Origin: an uncultured Pseudohongiella sp.
GTDB lineage: Bacteria; Pseudomonadota; Gammaproteobacteria; Pseudomonadales; Pseudohongiellaceae
DNA length: 64,000 nt
Reading direction: 5' to 3'
NCBI GenBank assembly: GCA_951812715.1
Contig: OX638323.1
Coordinates: 2,708,577-2,772,576 of the forward strand
The notes beneath the pieces are model-generated. The model searched no databases and had not been told where the DNA came from. It was given only the letters and a program-made list of their open reading frames with translations. Positions 16,408 to 32,008 of this stretch are shown piece by piece. The position numbers and the translations under genes are program-made. Positions within the stretch are counted from its first letter, which is position 1; each line of letters begins with the position of its first letter.

Positions 16408-19400
16408 ATGGCCTACACCTATACTGAAAAGAAGCGCATCCGCAAGAACTTCGGCAAATTGCCGAGCGCCATGGATATTCCTTATCTGCTTTCCATCCAG
16501 GTGGACTCCTACCGGCAGTTCCTGCAATCCGGGATTTCCACCAAAGAACGCAAGAGTCAGGGTCTTCACGGCGCGTTCAAGTCCGTGTTCCCGATCAGTT
16601 CCTATTCCGACAAGGCGGCGCTTGAGTACAAGAGTTACGAACTCGGCAAGCCCGTGTTCGACGTCAAGGAATGCCAGTTGCGGGGATCTACCTATTCGGC
16701 TTCGTTAAAGGTGACGCTGCTGTTGATCCTCTACGACAAGGAATCGTCGGAAAAGAAAATCAAGGAAGTGAAGGAACAGGAGGTCTACATGGGAGAAATC
16801 CCATTGATGACCGACTCAGGCACCTTTGTCATCAATGGCACCGAACGCGTGGTGGTGTCGCAGCTTCACCGTTCGCCGGGCGTGTTCTTCGATCACGACA
16901 AGGGCAAGACTCACAGCTCCGGCAAGCTGTTGTATTCCGCCAGGGTAATCCCCTACCGCGGTTCCTGGCTGGACTTCGAATTCGACCCGAAGGATCTCGT
17001 TTACGTTCGCATCGACCGGCGCCGCAAGCTGCCGGCCACGGTGCTGCTGCGCGCGCTGGAATTTACGCCGGAACAGATTCTCGCCATGTTCTACGAACGC
17101 AATACTTTCCACATTTCCGGCGGCGACGAGCCGGTAATATCGGTGGAACTCGTTCCATCGCGTCTGCGCGGCGAAGTGCTTTCGTTCCCGATCAAGGGCA
17201 AACGCGGCAAGGTCATCGTCGAGGAGGGGCGCCGCATTACCAGCCGCCATATCCGTCAGATGGAAAACGCCGGGTTGACCAAACTCGAAGTAACCGAGGA
17301 TTTCCTGATCGGGACTTCGCTCGCGGTCGATGCAATCAATGAGGAAACCGGCGAGATCATCGGCGCCTGCAATACCGAAATCGGGGTCGAATTGCTCAAG
17401 CGATTCGCCGAGGAAGGCATTAGCCAGTTCCAGACCATTTACACCAACGATCTCGATTGCGGACCTTTCGTTTCGGATACCTTGCGCATAGATACGACCA
17501 ATTCCGGTCTCGAAGCGAAAATCGAGATCTACCGCATGATGCGTCCCGGCGAGCCGCCGACTACCGAATCCGCGGAAAAACTTTTCGACAGCCTGTTCTT
17601 CAACCTCGAACGCTACGATCTGTCCCATGTCGGCCGCATGAAGTTCAACCGGCGGCTGAATCGCAAGACGACCGATGGCAGCATGACCCTGAACAAGGAA
17701 GATATCGTCGATGTGCTAAAGACGCTGGTGGCGATCCGCAACGGCTTCGGTACGGTGGACGACATCGACCATCTCGGCAACCGCCGTATCCGGTCTGTCG
17801 GTGAAATGGCGGAGAACCAGTTTCGTGTGGGTCTGGTGCGAGTCGAACGGGCGGTCAAGGAGCGTCTGAGCATGGCCGACTCCGAGGGTCTGATGCCGCA
17901 GGACATGATCAATGCCAAGCCGATAGCGGCCGCGGTCAAGGAGTTCTTCGGCTCCAGCCAGCTTTCGCAATTCATGGACCAGAACAATCCACTGTCGGAA
18001 GTCACCCACAAGCGCCGGGTTTCGGCGCTCGGGCCCGGCGGTCTCACCCGGGAGCGCGCCGGATTTGAAGTTCGCGATGTGCATCCCACGCATTACGGCC
18101 GGCTGTGCCCGATCGAAACGCCGGAAGGCCCCAACATCGGCCTGATCAACAATTTGGCGACCTATGCCCGAGCCAACCATTACGGTTTTCTGGAAAGTCC
18201 CTACCGCAAGGTCGACAAAAAGAAAGTGACCGACGAGATCGATTTTCACTCGGCCATCGATGAGAGTGATTTTGTCATCGCTCAGGCGAGCGCCTCGCTG
18301 AACAACAGCGGGGAACTGGCGGATAATCTGGTCACCGTGCGTTACAAGGGCGAGACCACGCTGAAACCGCGCGAAGAAGTTGACTACATGGACGTAGCCC
18401 CGCAGCAGATGGTTTCCGTAGCCGCCTCGCTTATCCCCTTTCTGGAACACGATGACGCCAACCGGGCGCTGATGGGCTCGAACATGCAGCGCCAGGCGAT
18501 TCCGACCCTGAAAACCGAAAAACCGCTGGTGGGAACCGGCATGGAGGCCAACGTAGCGCGGGATTCCGGAGTTTGCCTGATCGCCGAACGCGGCGGCGTG
18601 ATCGAAAGCGTCGACGCCGCGCGCCTGATCGTGCGGGTAAACGACGATGAGACCGATGCCGGCGAAGCCGGGGTCGATATCTACAAATTGACCAAGTACA
18701 CCCGGTCCAACCAGAACACTTGCATCAGCCAGCGGCCGCTGGTGAAGCAGGGCGATGTGGTCAATCGCGGCGATATCCTCGCCGACGGACCTTCCGTCGA
18801 TACCGGAGAACTCGCCCTAGGGCAGAACATGCGTATCGCCTTCATGCCCTGGAACGGCTACAACTTCGAGGATTCGATCCTGATTTCGGAGCGGGTGGTG
18901 ACCGAAGACCGCTTTACCACGATCCATATTCAGGAATTGACCTGTGTGGCGCGGGACACCAAGCTGGGTTCGGAAGAGATTACCGCCGACATTCCCAACG
19001 TCGGGGAAAGCGCTCTCGGCAAGCTCGATGCATCGGGCATCGTCTACATCGGCGCCGAGGTCGATGCCGGCGACATCCTTGTCGGCAAGGTCACGCCAAA
19101 AGGCGAGACCCAGCTTACGCCCGAGGAAAAACTGCTGCGCGCGATTTTCGGCGAAAAGGCTTCGGACGTGAAGGACACTTCCTTGCGCGTGCCGACCAGT
19201 GTAAGGGGTACCGTGATCGATGTTCAGATCTTTACCCGCGACGGCCTGGAGAAGGATCAACGGGCGCTGGAGATTCAGCAATACCAACTGGACCAGATCC
19301 GCAAGGATATCAACGACGAATTCCGCATCGTCGAAGGAGCTACGTTCGAGCGTCTCGACAAATCTCTCAAGGGCAGGGAAGTCAGCGGCGGCCCTGGACT

Positions 19401-20493
19401 GAGGTCGGGCCAGCGGTTGACCCAGGACTACCTGAACAATCTGCCGCGGGAGGATTGGTTCAGTCTGCGCATGAAGAACGACGAGCTCAACCGGCAGCTT
19501 GAACGCGCCCAGGAACAACTTGAGGAAAGACGCGCTGAACTTGACGATCGCTTTGAAGACAAGCGCAGAAAGCTCACCCAGGGCGACGACCTGGCGCCGG
19601 GCATCCTCAAGATCGTCAAGGTCTACCTGGCGATCAAGCGCCGCGTGCAGCCCGGCGACAAGCTGGCGGGCCGGCACGGCAACAAGGGTGTGATTTCAGC
19701 CATCATGCCGGTGGAAGACATGCCCTATGACGAGAATGGCGAACCCGTGGATATCGTTCTCAACCCGCTCGGCGTGCCATCGCGGATGAATGTCGGCCAG
19801 GTACTCGAAACTCACCTGGGCCGCGCTTCGAGAGGACTGGGGCAGGCCATCAACAAGATGCTGCGCGAAAAGCGCAAGGTTCCCTCGCTGCGCAAGTTGC
19901 TGAACGAAATCTACAACTCGGTCGGCGAGCGCAAGGAAGACATCAAGAGCCTGAACGATGCGGAGATTATCGAACTGGCGGAAAACCTGAAAGACGGCGT
20001 GCCCATGGCGACCCCGGTTTTCGATGGCGCGGAGGAAGCGGAAATCAAGCGCATGCTGAAGATGGCCGGCAAGGACGAAAGCGGCCAGGTGGTTCTCTTC
20101 GACGGCCGCACCGGCGCCACCTTCGATACCCCGGTAACCGTGGGGATCATGTACATGCTGAAGCTGAATCATCTGGTCGATGACAAGATGCATGCACGGT
20201 CCACCGGTTCCTACAGTCTGGTTACGCAGCAGCCATTGGGCGGCAAGGCCCAATTCGGCGGTCAGCGCTTTGGTGAGATGGAAGTCTGGGCGCTGGAAGC
20301 CTATGGCGCGGCGTATACCTTGCAGGAAATGCTTACCGTCAAATCCGACGATGTGGCGGGGCGCACCAAAATGTACAAGAACATCGTCGATGGCGACCAT
20401 CGCATGGAGCCGGCAATGCCGGAATCATTTAATGTTCTTCTGAAGGAAATCCGTTCGCTCGGAATCGACATGGAGCTGGAAGTCAGCAAGTGA
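16408..20493 (+). CDS. rpoB: RNA polymerase beta subunit
   Basis: The 1361-residue protein is close to the 1342 of E. coli. The rifampicin-pocket region reads [19 protein letters not shown] followed by [12 protein letters not shown], without an obvious resistance change. Other landmarks are [39 protein letters not shown] and the C-terminal [19 protein letters not shown]. It forms the catalytic core with RpoC. The start follows a spaced purine stretch; the upstream gap holds the attenuator-like hairpin. It is separated from rpoC by 63 bases and is surely co-transcribed with it. Confidence 0.98.
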   Translation: MAYTYTEKKRIRKNFGKLPSAMDIPYLLSIQVDSYRQFLQSGISTKERKSQGLHGAFKSVFPISSYSDKAALEYKSYELGKPVFDVKECQLRGSTYSASLKVTLLLILYDKESSEKKIKEVKEQEVYMGEIPLMTDSGTFVINGTERVVVSQLHRSPGVFFDHDKGKTHSSGKLLYSARVIPYRGSWLDFEFDPKDLVYVRIDRRRKLPATVLLRALEFTPEQILAMFYERNTFHISGGDEPVISVELVPSRLRGEVLSFPIKGKRGKVIVEEGRRITSRHIRQMENAGLTKLEVTEDFLIGTSLAVDAINEETGEIIGACNTEIGVELLKRFAEEGISQFQTIYTNDLDCGPFVSDTLRIDTTNSGLEAKIEIYRMMRPGEPPTTESAEKLFDSLFFNLERYDLSHVGRMKFNRRLNRKTTDGSMTLNKEDIVDVLKTLVAIRNGFGTVDDIDHLGNRRIRSVGEMAENQFRVGLVRVERAVKERLSMADSEGLMPQDMINAKPIAAAVKEFFGSSQLSQFMDQNNPLSEVTHKRRVSALGPGGLTRERAGFEVRDVHPTHYGRLCPIETPEGPNIGLINNLATYARANHYGFLESPYRKVDKKKVTDEIDFHSAIDESDFVIAQASASLNNSGELADNLVTVRYKGETTLKPREEVDYMDVAPQQMVSVAASLIPFLEHDDANRALMGSNMQRQAIPTLKTEKPLVGTGMEANVARDSGVCLIAERGGVIESVDAARLIVRVNDDETDAGEAGVDIYKLTKYTRSNQNTCISQRPLVKQGDVVNRGDILADGPSVDTGELALGQNMRIAFMPWNGYNFEDSILISERVVTEDRFTTIHIQELTCVARDTKLGSEEITADIPNVGESALGKLDASGIVYIGAEVDAGDILVGKVTPKGETQLTPEEKLLRAIFGEKASDVKDTSLRVPTSVRGTVIDVQIFTRDGLEKDQRALEIQQYQLDQIRKDINDEFRIVEGATFERLDKSLKGREVSGGPGLRSGQRLTQDYLNNLPREDWFSLRMKNDELNRQLERAQEQLEERRAELDDRFEDKRRKLTQGDDLAPGILKIVKVYLAIKRRVQPGDKLAGRHGNKGVISAIMPVEDMPYDENGEPVDIVLNPLGVPSRMNVGQVLETHLGRASRGLGQAINKMLREKRKVPSLRKLLNEIYNSVGERKEDIKSLNDAEIIELAENLKDGVPMATPVFDGAEEAEIKRMLKMAGKDESGQVVLFDGRTGATFDTPVTVGIMYMLKLNHLVDDKMHARSTGSYSLVTQQPLGGKAQFGGQRFGEMEVWALEAYGAAYTLQEMLTVKSDDVAGRTKMYKNIVDGDHRMEPAMPESFNVLLKEIRSLGIDMELEVSK

Positions 20494-20556
20494 ACCCATG
20501 AGAGTTATTACTCGCGGCTTCAAATACAGCACCGTCAGCTCTCTGGAGGAGAAAGC

Positions 20557-24822
<4,266 letters not shown>

Positions 24823-24849
24823 TCAAAAACAGTTTCGACCGATTGACCC

Positions 24850-24933
24850 GTGGCTTCGATCCGTCGCTACCGGTGCGGGAAGTGTGCCGGACGCCGCACT
24901 TCCCCCCGCCCGGCGGCGACGGATCGAAGCCAC
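24850..24933. repeat. Long nested inverted repeat between rpoC and rpsL
   Basis: A perfect 18-bp inverted repeat (GTGGCTTCGATCCGTCGC and its complement) encloses a second pair, GGAAGTG/CACTTCC. The transcript would fold into an ~84-base rod. No T-run follows. It could be the transcription end of the rpo operon, a processing site, or a REP-like element. Confidence 0.75.
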
Positions 24934-24940
24934 TTTCCGC

Positions 24941-24969
24941 TTGACTGGAGTAGGCGCGGTCATTACACT
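24941..24969 (+). promoter_or_regulatory. Predicted sigma-70 promoter of the rpsL-rpsG-fusA-tuf operon
   Basis: TTGACT, exactly 17 bases of spacer and TACACT lie 39 bases before the rpsL start. Both boxes are close to consensus, which fits a highly expressed operon. Confidence 0.7.
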
Positions 24970-25008
24970 CTCGCCTCATTTTGCGAACGGCGAAATTCAC
25001 GGACATAC

Positions 25009-25380
25009 ATGGCAACCATCAACCAGTTAGTGCGCAAGCCCAGGACGAGCAAACCCGCCAAAAGCGGCGTGCCCGCCCTGCAAGGCTCACCGCAGAAGCG
25101 CGGCGTCTGTACGCGGGTCTACACAACCACGCCGAAGAAGCCGAATTCCGCCTTGCGCAAAGTCTGCCGCGTGCGACTCGTGAACGGCTTCGAGGTGACT
25201 TCGTATATCGGCGGCGAAGGGCACAACCTGCAGGAGCACTCGGTAGTGCTGATTCGCGGAGGCAGGGTCAAGGATCTTCCCGGCGTGCGCTATCACACCG
25301 TGCGCGGCGCTCTCGACACCTCAGGCGTCGCGGACCGCAAACAGGGACGTTCGAAATACGGCGCCAAGCGCCCCAAGTAA
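25009..25380 (+). CDS. rpsL: 30S ribosomal protein S12
   Basis: The 123-residue protein starts at [12 protein letters not shown]; a longer frame upstream runs through the promoter and is rejected. [12 protein letters not shown] and [14 protein letters not shown] contain the lysines (near 43 and 88) altered in streptomycin-resistant mutants; both look wild type. The region before the start has only a weak binding site (ACGGA). S12 contributes to decoding in the A site. Confidence 0.97.
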   Translation: MATINQLVRKPRTSKPAKSGVPALQGSPQKRGVCTRVYTTTPKKPNSALRKVCRVRLVNGFEVTSYIGGEGHNLQEHSVVLIRGGRVKDLPGVRYHTVRGALDTSGVADRKQGRSKYGAKRPK

Positions 25381-25529
25381 ACCCCACAACCAACGCATTT
25401 CAGGCAGGGAAAGCCGGCTCATCGACAGTTTTTCGCGAAGAAAAGATGAGATTTGAGTAAGGCCGGGTAGCGGTTCGGAAGACCGGACAGACTATCCCGG
25501 GCAAACCTGAATAAACATAGAGGTCAGAC

Positions 25530-26000
25530 ATGCCCAGAAGAAGAGTTGCGGCAAAGCGCGAAGTTTTGCCAGATCCCAAGTTCGGCAGCAAGACGCTGGC
25601 GAAATTCATGAATCATGTGATGGTCGACGGCAAGAAATCGGTCGCCGAAAAGATTGTCTATGGCGCGCTCGATGTCGTCGCGGAAAAATCCGGCGGCGAG
25701 CCGCTGGAAATGTTTGAAAACGCCTTGAGCGCGATTGCGCCGATGGTGGAGGTCAAATCCCGCCGCGTCGGCGGCGCCACTTATCAGGTGCCGGTTGAAG
25801 TTCGCGCCGAGCGGCGCAGCGCTCTCGCCATGCGCTGGCTGGTGGAGTTCTCGCGCAAGCGGGGCGAAAAGTCCATGGCATTGCGTCTGGCGGGCGAAAT
25901 TCTCGAAGCCGCGGACGGCCGGGGCGCCGCGGTGCGCAAGCGCGAGGATGTGCATCGCATGGCCGAAGCCAACCGCGCATTCTCGCATTATCGTTTCTGA
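25530..26000 (+). CDS. rpsG: 30S ribosomal protein S7
   Basis: The 156-residue protein starts [20 protein letters not shown], the family opening, after GAGG. It continues with [20 protein letters not shown] and the conserved [17 protein letters not shown]7 nucleates assembly of the 30S head and represses the str operon in E. coli. The ~150-base gap from rpsL is longer than in E. coli. Confidence 0.97.
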   Translation: MPRRRVAAKREVLPDPKFGSKTLAKFMNHVMVDGKKSVAEKIVYGALDVVAEKSGGEPLEMFENALSAIAPMVEVKSRRVGGATYQVPVEVRAERRSALAMRWLVEFSRKRGEKSMALRLAGEILEAADGRGAAVRKREDVHRMAEANRAFSHYRF

Positions 26001-26031
26001 ATCCGAATTTGAATATACAGAGGGCAGAATA

Positions 26032-28128
26032 GTGGCCAGGAAGCACCCTTTGAGCCGGTATCGAAATATCGGCATCGCCGCCCACGTGGACGCGGGGAAG
26101 ACCACCACCACCGAGCGCGTGCTGTTTTACACCGGCGTTTCGCACAAGATAGGCGAAGTGCATGACGGCGCCGCGATCATGGACTGGATGGAACAGGAGC
26201 AGGAGCGGGGCATCACCATAACCTCCGCCGCCACGACCTGTTTCTGGAATGGCATGGATCGGCAGTACGACGAGCACCGCATAAATATCATCGATACCCC
26301 GGGACACGTCGATTTCACGATCGAAGTGGAACGCTCCTTGCGCGTGCTTGACGGCGCGGTAGTAGTGCTTTGCGCCGCTTCCGGCGTCCAGCCGCAGACT
26401 GAAACGGTGTGGCGCCAGGCCAACCGCTACGAAGTGCCGCGCATGGTATTCGTCAACAAGATGGACCGGGCCGGAGCCGACTTCCTGCGCGTGGTCGAGC
26501 AAATGAAGGAACGTCTCGGCGCCAACGCGGTGCCTCTGCAACTGGCCATTGGCGCCGAAGAGAATTTTGCCGGCGTAGTTGATCTGGTAAAGATGAAAGC
26601 GATCGTCTGGAATACCGAAGACAAGGGCACAACCTTCTCTTACCAAGATATTCCGGCCGATTTGCAGGAACAATGCGAGGAATGGCGTGAACACCTGCTC
26701 GAAGCCGCCGCCGAAGCCAATGAAGACGTAATGGACAAATACCTTAACGAGGGCGAGCTTAGCGAGGAAGACCTCGTGGCCGCCATACGCGAGCGCACCA
26801 TCGCCAATGAAATCGTCCCCGTACTTTGCGGTTCCGCGTTCAAGAACAAAGGTGTGCAGGCCGTGCTCGACGCTGTTATCGACTACATGCCGGCGCCGAC
26901 TGAAGTAAAAGCGATTGACGGCGTATACGAAGACGGCTCGCCCGCCGAATGTAAGGCGGACGACGAAGCGCCATTCGCCTCGCTGGCGTTCAAGATCGCC
27001 ACCGACCCCTATGTTGGCACGCTGACTTTCTTCCGCGTCTATTCCGGCCGCATAAACTCAGGCGATTCGGTCTACAACCCGCTCAAGGGACGCAAGGAGC
27101 GAGTCGGGCGAATGGTGCAGATGCATTCCAATTCGCGCGAGGAGATCAAGGAAGTGCGCGCCGGCGACATCGCCGCCGCCGTGGGTCTGAAGGACGTTAC
27201 CACCGGCGAAACGCTGTGCGATCCGGCGAAGATCGTCACGCTGGAAAAGATGGACTTTCCCGAGCCGGTGATTTCGGTGGCGGTGGAGCCCAAGAGCAAG
27301 GCTGACCAGGAGAAGATGAGCATCGCCCTCGGCAAGCTGGCCCAGGAAGACCCATCCTTTCGCGTCACCACTGACGAAGAGTCCGGCCAGACGATTATCT
27401 CCGGCATGGGCGAATTGCATCTCGAGGTGCTGGTCGAGCGTATGCGGCGGGAATTCAGCGTCGACGCCAATATCGGCAAGCCCCAGGTGGCCTACCGCGA
27501 AACCATCCGCCGCATAGTGGAAATCGAAGGCAAGCACATCAAGCAGACCGGCGGTCGCGGTCAGTACGGCCACGTCTGGCTGCGGCTGGAACCGCTCGAC
27601 CCGGATGCCGATTACGAATTCGTGAACGAGATCGTCGGCGGTGTGATTCCCCGAGAATACATTCCGGCGGTGGACAAGGGCATCCGGGAACAGATGAAGA
27701 ACGGCTGTCTGGCGGGATATCCATTGCTCGCCATGAAGGTCTCCCTGTACGATGGCTCCTTTCATGACGTCGATTCCAGCGAAATGGCATTCAAGATGGC
27801 CGGCTCTCTGGCGCTGCGAAAAGGCGCGCTGGAAGCGGACCCGGCCTTGCTGGAACCAATGATGTCGGTAGAGGTGGTTACGCCGGAAGATTACATGGGC
27901 GATGTGATGGGTGACTTGAACCGGCGCCGCGGCATGGTGCAAGGCATGGAAGACAGTCCAGGCGGCAAGGTGATCAATGCGGAAGTTCCGCTCGCGGAGA
28001 TGTTCGGTTATGCCACCGACTTGCGGTCGGCGACCCAGGGCAGGGCGACTTTCACCATGGAATTTTTGAAATACGCGGAAGTGCCTGGCAACATCGCCGA
28101 AAGCATCATCAACGAGACCAGATCCTGA
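26032..28128 (+). CDS. fusA: Elongation factor G
   Basis: The 698-residue protein starts at a GTG ([20 protein letters not shown]); an upstream extension that reads through rpsG in another frame is rejected. GTPase motifs are [13 protein letters not shown], the RGITITSAA switch, DTPGHVDF and NKMDRAGAD, followed by the domain [11 protein letters not shown] and domain V. It drives translocation on the ribosome. It lies 31 bases after rpsG and 25 before tuf, in the classical str operon. Confidence 0.97.
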   Translation: MARKHPLSRYRNIGIAAHVDAGKTTTTERVLFYTGVSHKIGEVHDGAAIMDWMEQEQERGITITSAATTCFWNGMDRQYDEHRINIIDTPGHVDFTIEVERSLRVLDGAVVVLCAASGVQPQTETVWRQANRYEVPRMVFVNKMDRAGADFLRVVEQMKERLGANAVPLQLAIGAEENFAGVVDLVKMKAIVWNTEDKGTTFSYQDIPADLQEQCEEWREHLLEAAAEANEDVMDKYLNEGELSEEDLVAAIRERTIANEIVPVLCGSAFKNKGVQAVLDAVIDYMPAPTEVKAIDGVYEDGSPAECKADDEAPFASLAFKIATDPYVGTLTFFRVYSGRINSGDSVYNPLKGRKERVGRMVQMHSNSREEIKEVRAGDIAAAVGLKDVTTGETLCDPAKIVTLEKMDFPEPVISVAVEPKSKADQEKMSIALGKLAQEDPSFRVTTDEESGQTIISGMGELHLEVLVERMRREFSVDANIGKPQVAYRETIRRIVEIEGKHIKQTGGRGQYGHVWLRLEPLDPDADYEFVNEIVGGVIPREYIPAVDKGIREQMKNGCLAGYPLLAMKVSLYDGSFHDVDSSEMAFKMAGSLALRKGALEADPALLEPMMSVEVVTPEDYMGDVMGDLNRRRGMVQGMEDSPGGKVINAEVPLAEMFGYATDLRSATQGRATFTMEFLKYAEVPGNIAESIINETRS

Positions 28129-28153
28129 TATTAATCCTGACGAGGTAAGAAAC

Positions 28154-29344
<1,191 letters not shown>

Positions 29345-29364
29345 TTTAGTTTAGTGCGGGAAAT

Positions 29365-29556
29365 CCGTCGCTGCCGGGTTGTAGGTACGCGGCGTCCGCC
29401 GTAAATACGGTCCAGCCGCCAAGCGCAGCTTGGCGTCGTTCCGGCTGCGCATGAAGCTACGCCTCATAAACCGCTTGCCTGCACCCCTGTAGGCTCAAGT
29501 TCGGCATCCATGCCTCCTCACATGCCGCCGCATACCCACAACCCGCCAGCGACTCG
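29365..29556. repeat. R2 terminal-inverted-repeat element, 192 bp, after tuf copy 2
   Basis: The left end (CCGTCGCTGCCGGGTTGTAG...) and the right end (...CACAACCCGCCAGCGACTCG) are ~30-base imperfect inverted repeats. Between them, on the minus strand (29412-29480), lies an R2m module with the CGCCAAGC/GCTTGGCG hairpin, preceded by GCCTACAGGGGTGCAGGC. No open frame is present. Its left end is the same as the solo hairpin after tuf copy 1. Confidence 0.75.
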
Positions 29557-29620
29557 CATCGAGGCGCCGAACGACCGGCCCCGGGGAATTGTTTGCCATC
29601 AGACCGTGGCGCTGTCGAGT

Positions 29621-29649
29621 TTTAACCGGACACTAGTGCAATTTTATAA
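29621..29649 (+). promoter_or_regulatory. Possible promoter of the ABC transporter pair
   Basis: TTTAAC, 17 bases and TTATAA lie ~75 bases before the ATPase gene in an AT-rich stretch. Because the region is AT-rich, chance matches are easy. Confidence 0.4.
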
Positions 29650-29724
29650 CAAAACGAAATCAGTATTCACAACATGCAAACTCTGATCAATTTCACAAAT
29701 CATCCGCGCCAGGAGAAATTCTAA

Positions 29725-30654
29725 ATGCTGAAGGTACAAGAACTGACAAAGTCCTTTGGTGAAATTAAGGCGCTGGATGCCGTTACTTTTTCCATCGATC
29801 CTGGCGAAGTTGTAGGTTTATTGGGAGCCAACGGCGCAGGAAAGACAACAATAATCAGATCCATTTGCTCGCTATTGGATTGTGATAGCGGTGAAATATA
29901 TTTCGAAAATAAAAATATTCGAAACTCTTCGAAGTATTTAAAGCACGTTGGTGCTGTACTTGAAGGCTCACGCAATGTGCACTGGAGGCTAACCGCCCTT
30001 CAGAACGCCAAATATTTTACAACAATTCATGGAGGGAAATGGAAAGATTGTAAGGAAGTTGCGCATAAATTAGTCAACTCTTTAGGACTTGATGAATATC
30101 AGAATTTGGATGTTGGCAAGATGTCCACTGGCAATAGGCAGAAAGCCGCTCTGGTTTCCGCACTCGCCCATCAACCTCGTTTACTTTTGTTGGATGAACC
30201 CACTCTAGGTCTTGACGTTGCCACAGTAGAGAAAATGAGGGAGTTTATTTTTGAGCAAGCGACTAATAAGAATAATTGTCTATTGGTTACCTCACATGAT
30301 TTGCAATTTATTGGTAGAGTTTGTAGTAGAGTTATAGTTATTGATCGTGGGGCGGTTATATATGATGGCGGCATGGATGAGTTTAGAAATAGGCTTCATA
30401 AATATGAATTAGTCCTTGAAAGCGAGAGCGAATTGGCAGCGGATGAATTGGAGTTCTTGAAAAAAGCAATTAGTGAAAATTCCGCAGTAACCAAGTATGC
30501 CGACAATAAATTTGTAGCCCAATATAGTGATCCGACTACGGGCATGGAAATCACTGCCGAAGCAAGCCGACTTCGAATAAAGCCCACCTCTCTGGAATTG
30601 AGAGAACAATCTTTAGAAAAATCTTATGTTCAGCTTATTGGAGATCACTCGTAG
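29725..30654 (+). CDS. ABC transporter ATP-binding protein (ABC-2 exporter type)
   Basis: The 309-residue protein has Walker A GANGAGKTT (~36-44), Walker B LLLLDEPTLGLD and the His switch TSHD. The signature motif is unusual: MSTGNRQKAAL in place of LSGGQ. The C-terminal ~90 residues form an extra domain after the ATPase core, like NatA- and CcmA-type exporters. The start follows AGGAGAAATTCTAA. The next gene starts directly at its stop and encodes the membrane partner. Codon use is clearly more AT-rich than in the flanking ribosomal and gat genes, which suggests horizontal acquisition. The exported substrate is unknown. Confidence 0.88.
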   Translation: MLKVQELTKSFGEIKALDAVTFSIDPGEVVGLLGANGAGKTTIIRSICSLLDCDSGEIYFENKNIRNSSKYLKHVGAVLEGSRNVHWRLTALQNAKYFTTIHGGKWKDCKEVAHKLVNSLGLDEYQNLDVGKMSTGNRQKAALVSALAHQPRLLLLDEPTLGLDVATVEKMREFIFEQATNKNNCLLVTSHDLQFIGRVCSRVIVIDRGAVIYDGGMDEFRNRLHKYELVLESESELAADELEFLKKAISENSAVTKYADNKFVAQYSDPTTGMEITAEASRLRIKPTSLELREQSLEKSYVQLIGDHS

Positions 30655-31419
30655 ATGAATCGCTTCGCTAGTCTGATATTTAACGAAATTATAAAAGATT
30701 GCCGCCTGACCATAAGTTATTGGATGGAAACGCTTTTATCACTCGGCTTTTTTACTGTTATGTATTTGGGCCTATTTTATGGCGCTAAATCCTTTGTTCC
30801 GAATTCTCAAGATGAAAGCTTTCATGGGCTATTCTTCGGTTTCGTTCTTTGGACTTTTTCTTCACAGCTTTTAGTAGTTGCTTCCCAGGCTGTTTCTGAT
30901 AGTACCGAGAAGGGATATATAGAACAGCTTTACTTGTGCTCTGAAGGAATGACCCAAATTGTTTTCGCTTCCATAATTTCTGGCATTTTGCAAAGTACTG
31001 CTATCATGGTAGTTGTAGCAAATTTGGCCATGCTTGTAACTGGCAATTGGGTAGATCTGAATTTTTCAACCCTAATACCATTAACTCTATTTGCGGGAGT
31101 ATCTTTAGTTGGCTTAGGGTTAGCTATTGGGGGAATTGCACTGCTAATTAAGCGGATAGGGACTTTACTGATGATAGCTCAGGGAGCCCTTATTGCTCTC
31201 GTGAGCATAACAGCTTTACCATTTAATGGCTTTAGTTATTTACCATTTGCACCAGGAGTGACGCTAGGCCGAATGGTTATTCTGGAAAACCAACCCATTG
31301 ACCAGGCTAGTTTCTTAATAGTTCTTCTTAATTCCGTAGCGTATTTTACGATTGGTTATGTCATTTATAAATTTTGTGAACGGACAGCAAGGAAAAAGAG
31401 CTTGATTGGAAGATACTAA
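30655..31419 (+). CDS. ABC-2 type transporter permease
   Basis: The 254-residue protein has about six membrane spans and begins right after the stop of the ATPase gene. The N-terminus (FASLIFNEIIKDCRLTISYW) resembles the cytoplasmic entry helix of ABC-2 permeases, and the alternation of hydrophobic blocks (LGFFTVMYLGLFYGA, LLVVASQAVSDSTEKGYIEQ with an intervening loop) fits the fold. It shares the AT-rich composition of its partner. It most likely forms the channel of a small exporter; bacteriocin immunity, drug or lipid export are all possible. Confidence 0.82.
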   Translation: MNRFASLIFNEIIKDCRLTISYWMETLLSLGFFTVMYLGLFYGAKSFVPNSQDESFHGLFFGFVLWTFSSQLLVVASQAVSDSTEKGYIEQLYLCSEGMTQIVFASIISGILQSTAIMVVVANLAMLVTGNWVDLNFSTLIPLTLFAGVSLVGLGLAIGGIALLIKRIGTLLMIAQGALIALVSITALPFNGFSYLPFAPGVTLGRMVILENQPIDQASFLIVLLNSVAYFTIGYVIYKFCERTARKKSLIGRY

Positions 31420-31472
31420 TCCGCTCAAGATTTTCTCCGATTCTCATAAGAGAACTTCGAATTAGGCACCTC

Positions 31473-31526
31473 AATGGGACACCCATTGCCAATCCCCGTG
31501 GCAACAGGGCAGGTCGAAATACCTGC
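31473..31526. repeat. REP-like cluster of short hairpins, including the R3 palindrome
   Basis: AATGGG-ACA-CCCATT (31473-31487) is a perfect inverted repeat and the same core as the units at 46583-46768. It is followed by TTGCC...GGCAA and GCAGGT-CGAAAT-ACCTGC. The cluster sits 100-150 bases before a REP-type transposase remnant. Confidence 0.65.
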
Positions 31527-31624
31527 TGGAATTTGATTCAATTGAAAATTCCCCTAAAAACTGGCTTTCTGGAACATCCCGACTATACCTACCGGCACGA
31601 CCTTAGCTGACTTGCAGGCAAAAG

Positions 31625-31744
31625 ATGGCCCAACCCCGCTTTCCAATCGTCTCTCTGGACGAAACGCCGGTCTACCATTGCGTATCCCGCTGCGTGCGGA
31701 GTGCCTTTCTCTGTGAAGTTGAGAATATAGTCGACCGGAAGTAA
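31625..31744 (+). pseudogene. 5' remnant of a REP-associated (Y1-type) transposase gene
   Basis: A 39-codon frame encodes MAQPRFPIVSLDETPVYHC followed by VSRCVRSAFLCE and then stops. This is the characteristic N-terminus of a ~300-residue IS200-like/RAYT tyrosine transposase family in gammaproteobacteria, in which the YHCVSR stretch is the first strand of the catalytic fold. The HUH motif, catalytic Tyr and all the remaining coding sequence are gone. The operator of the following toxin-antitoxin pair begins two bases after the stop, so the rest of the gene was lost at this junction. Confidence 0.75.
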
Positions 31745-31745
31745 A

Positions 31746-31762
31746 CTGTACGAACCGTACAG
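31746..31762 (+). promoter_or_regulatory. Operator palindrome overlapping the antitoxin ribosome binding site
   Basis: CTGTACG-AAC-CGTACAG is a perfect 7-3-7 inverted repeat ending inside the AGGAGG binding site, 13 bases before the antitoxin start. Antitoxins of this type usually repress their own operon through such sites. Confidence 0.7.
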
Positions 31763-31774
31763 GAGGATTTCCGC

Positions 31775-32008
31775 ATGTATCAGACTGGCGCCGAGGAAGC
31801 GCGAAAGAAATTGCCGGAACTGCTTGAGCGGGCCCGGACCGAAGGACTGGTCACCATCATACGGAAACGGGGCGTTCCCTGCGCCGCGATCGTTCCCCTG
31901 TCGCATCTGCAACAGAACGATGTGAAGCGCCTTTCCTCACTGCGCGGCTCGGCGGAGGGGTTGTACGGCGAAATTGACAAATACATCGAAGATGAGCGCA
32001 GTTGGTGA
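31775..32008 (+). CDS. Phd/YefM-family antitoxin
   Basis: The 77-residue protein begins YQTGAEEARKKLPELLERAR, the usual helix of Phd/YefM antitoxins, followed by the strand TIIRKRGVPCAAIVPLSHL. The C-terminal half (KRLSSLRGSAEGLYGEIDKY) would wrap the toxin. It starts after a strong AGGAGG and overlaps the toxin gene by one base (TGATG). It is expected to neutralise the PIN toxin and bind the upstream palindrome. Confidence 0.88.
   Translation: MYQTGAEEARKKLPELLERARTEGLVTIIRKRGVPCAAIVPLSHLQQNDVKRLSSLRGSAEGLYGEIDKYIEDERSW

Larger units (their letters stand above)
29345..29724. other. Intergenic region holding an R2 element and a promoter
   Basis: This 380-base gap has no gene. The first part is the 192-bp inverted-repeat element, and the last ~100 bases turn AT-rich and contain a predicted promoter for the ABC transporter pair, both listed separately. 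Confidence 0.6.

Noticed and set aside
31420..31624. Possible small gene between the permease and the transposase remnant
   Set aside because: No frame of useful length is present; the content is short hairpins of REP type.
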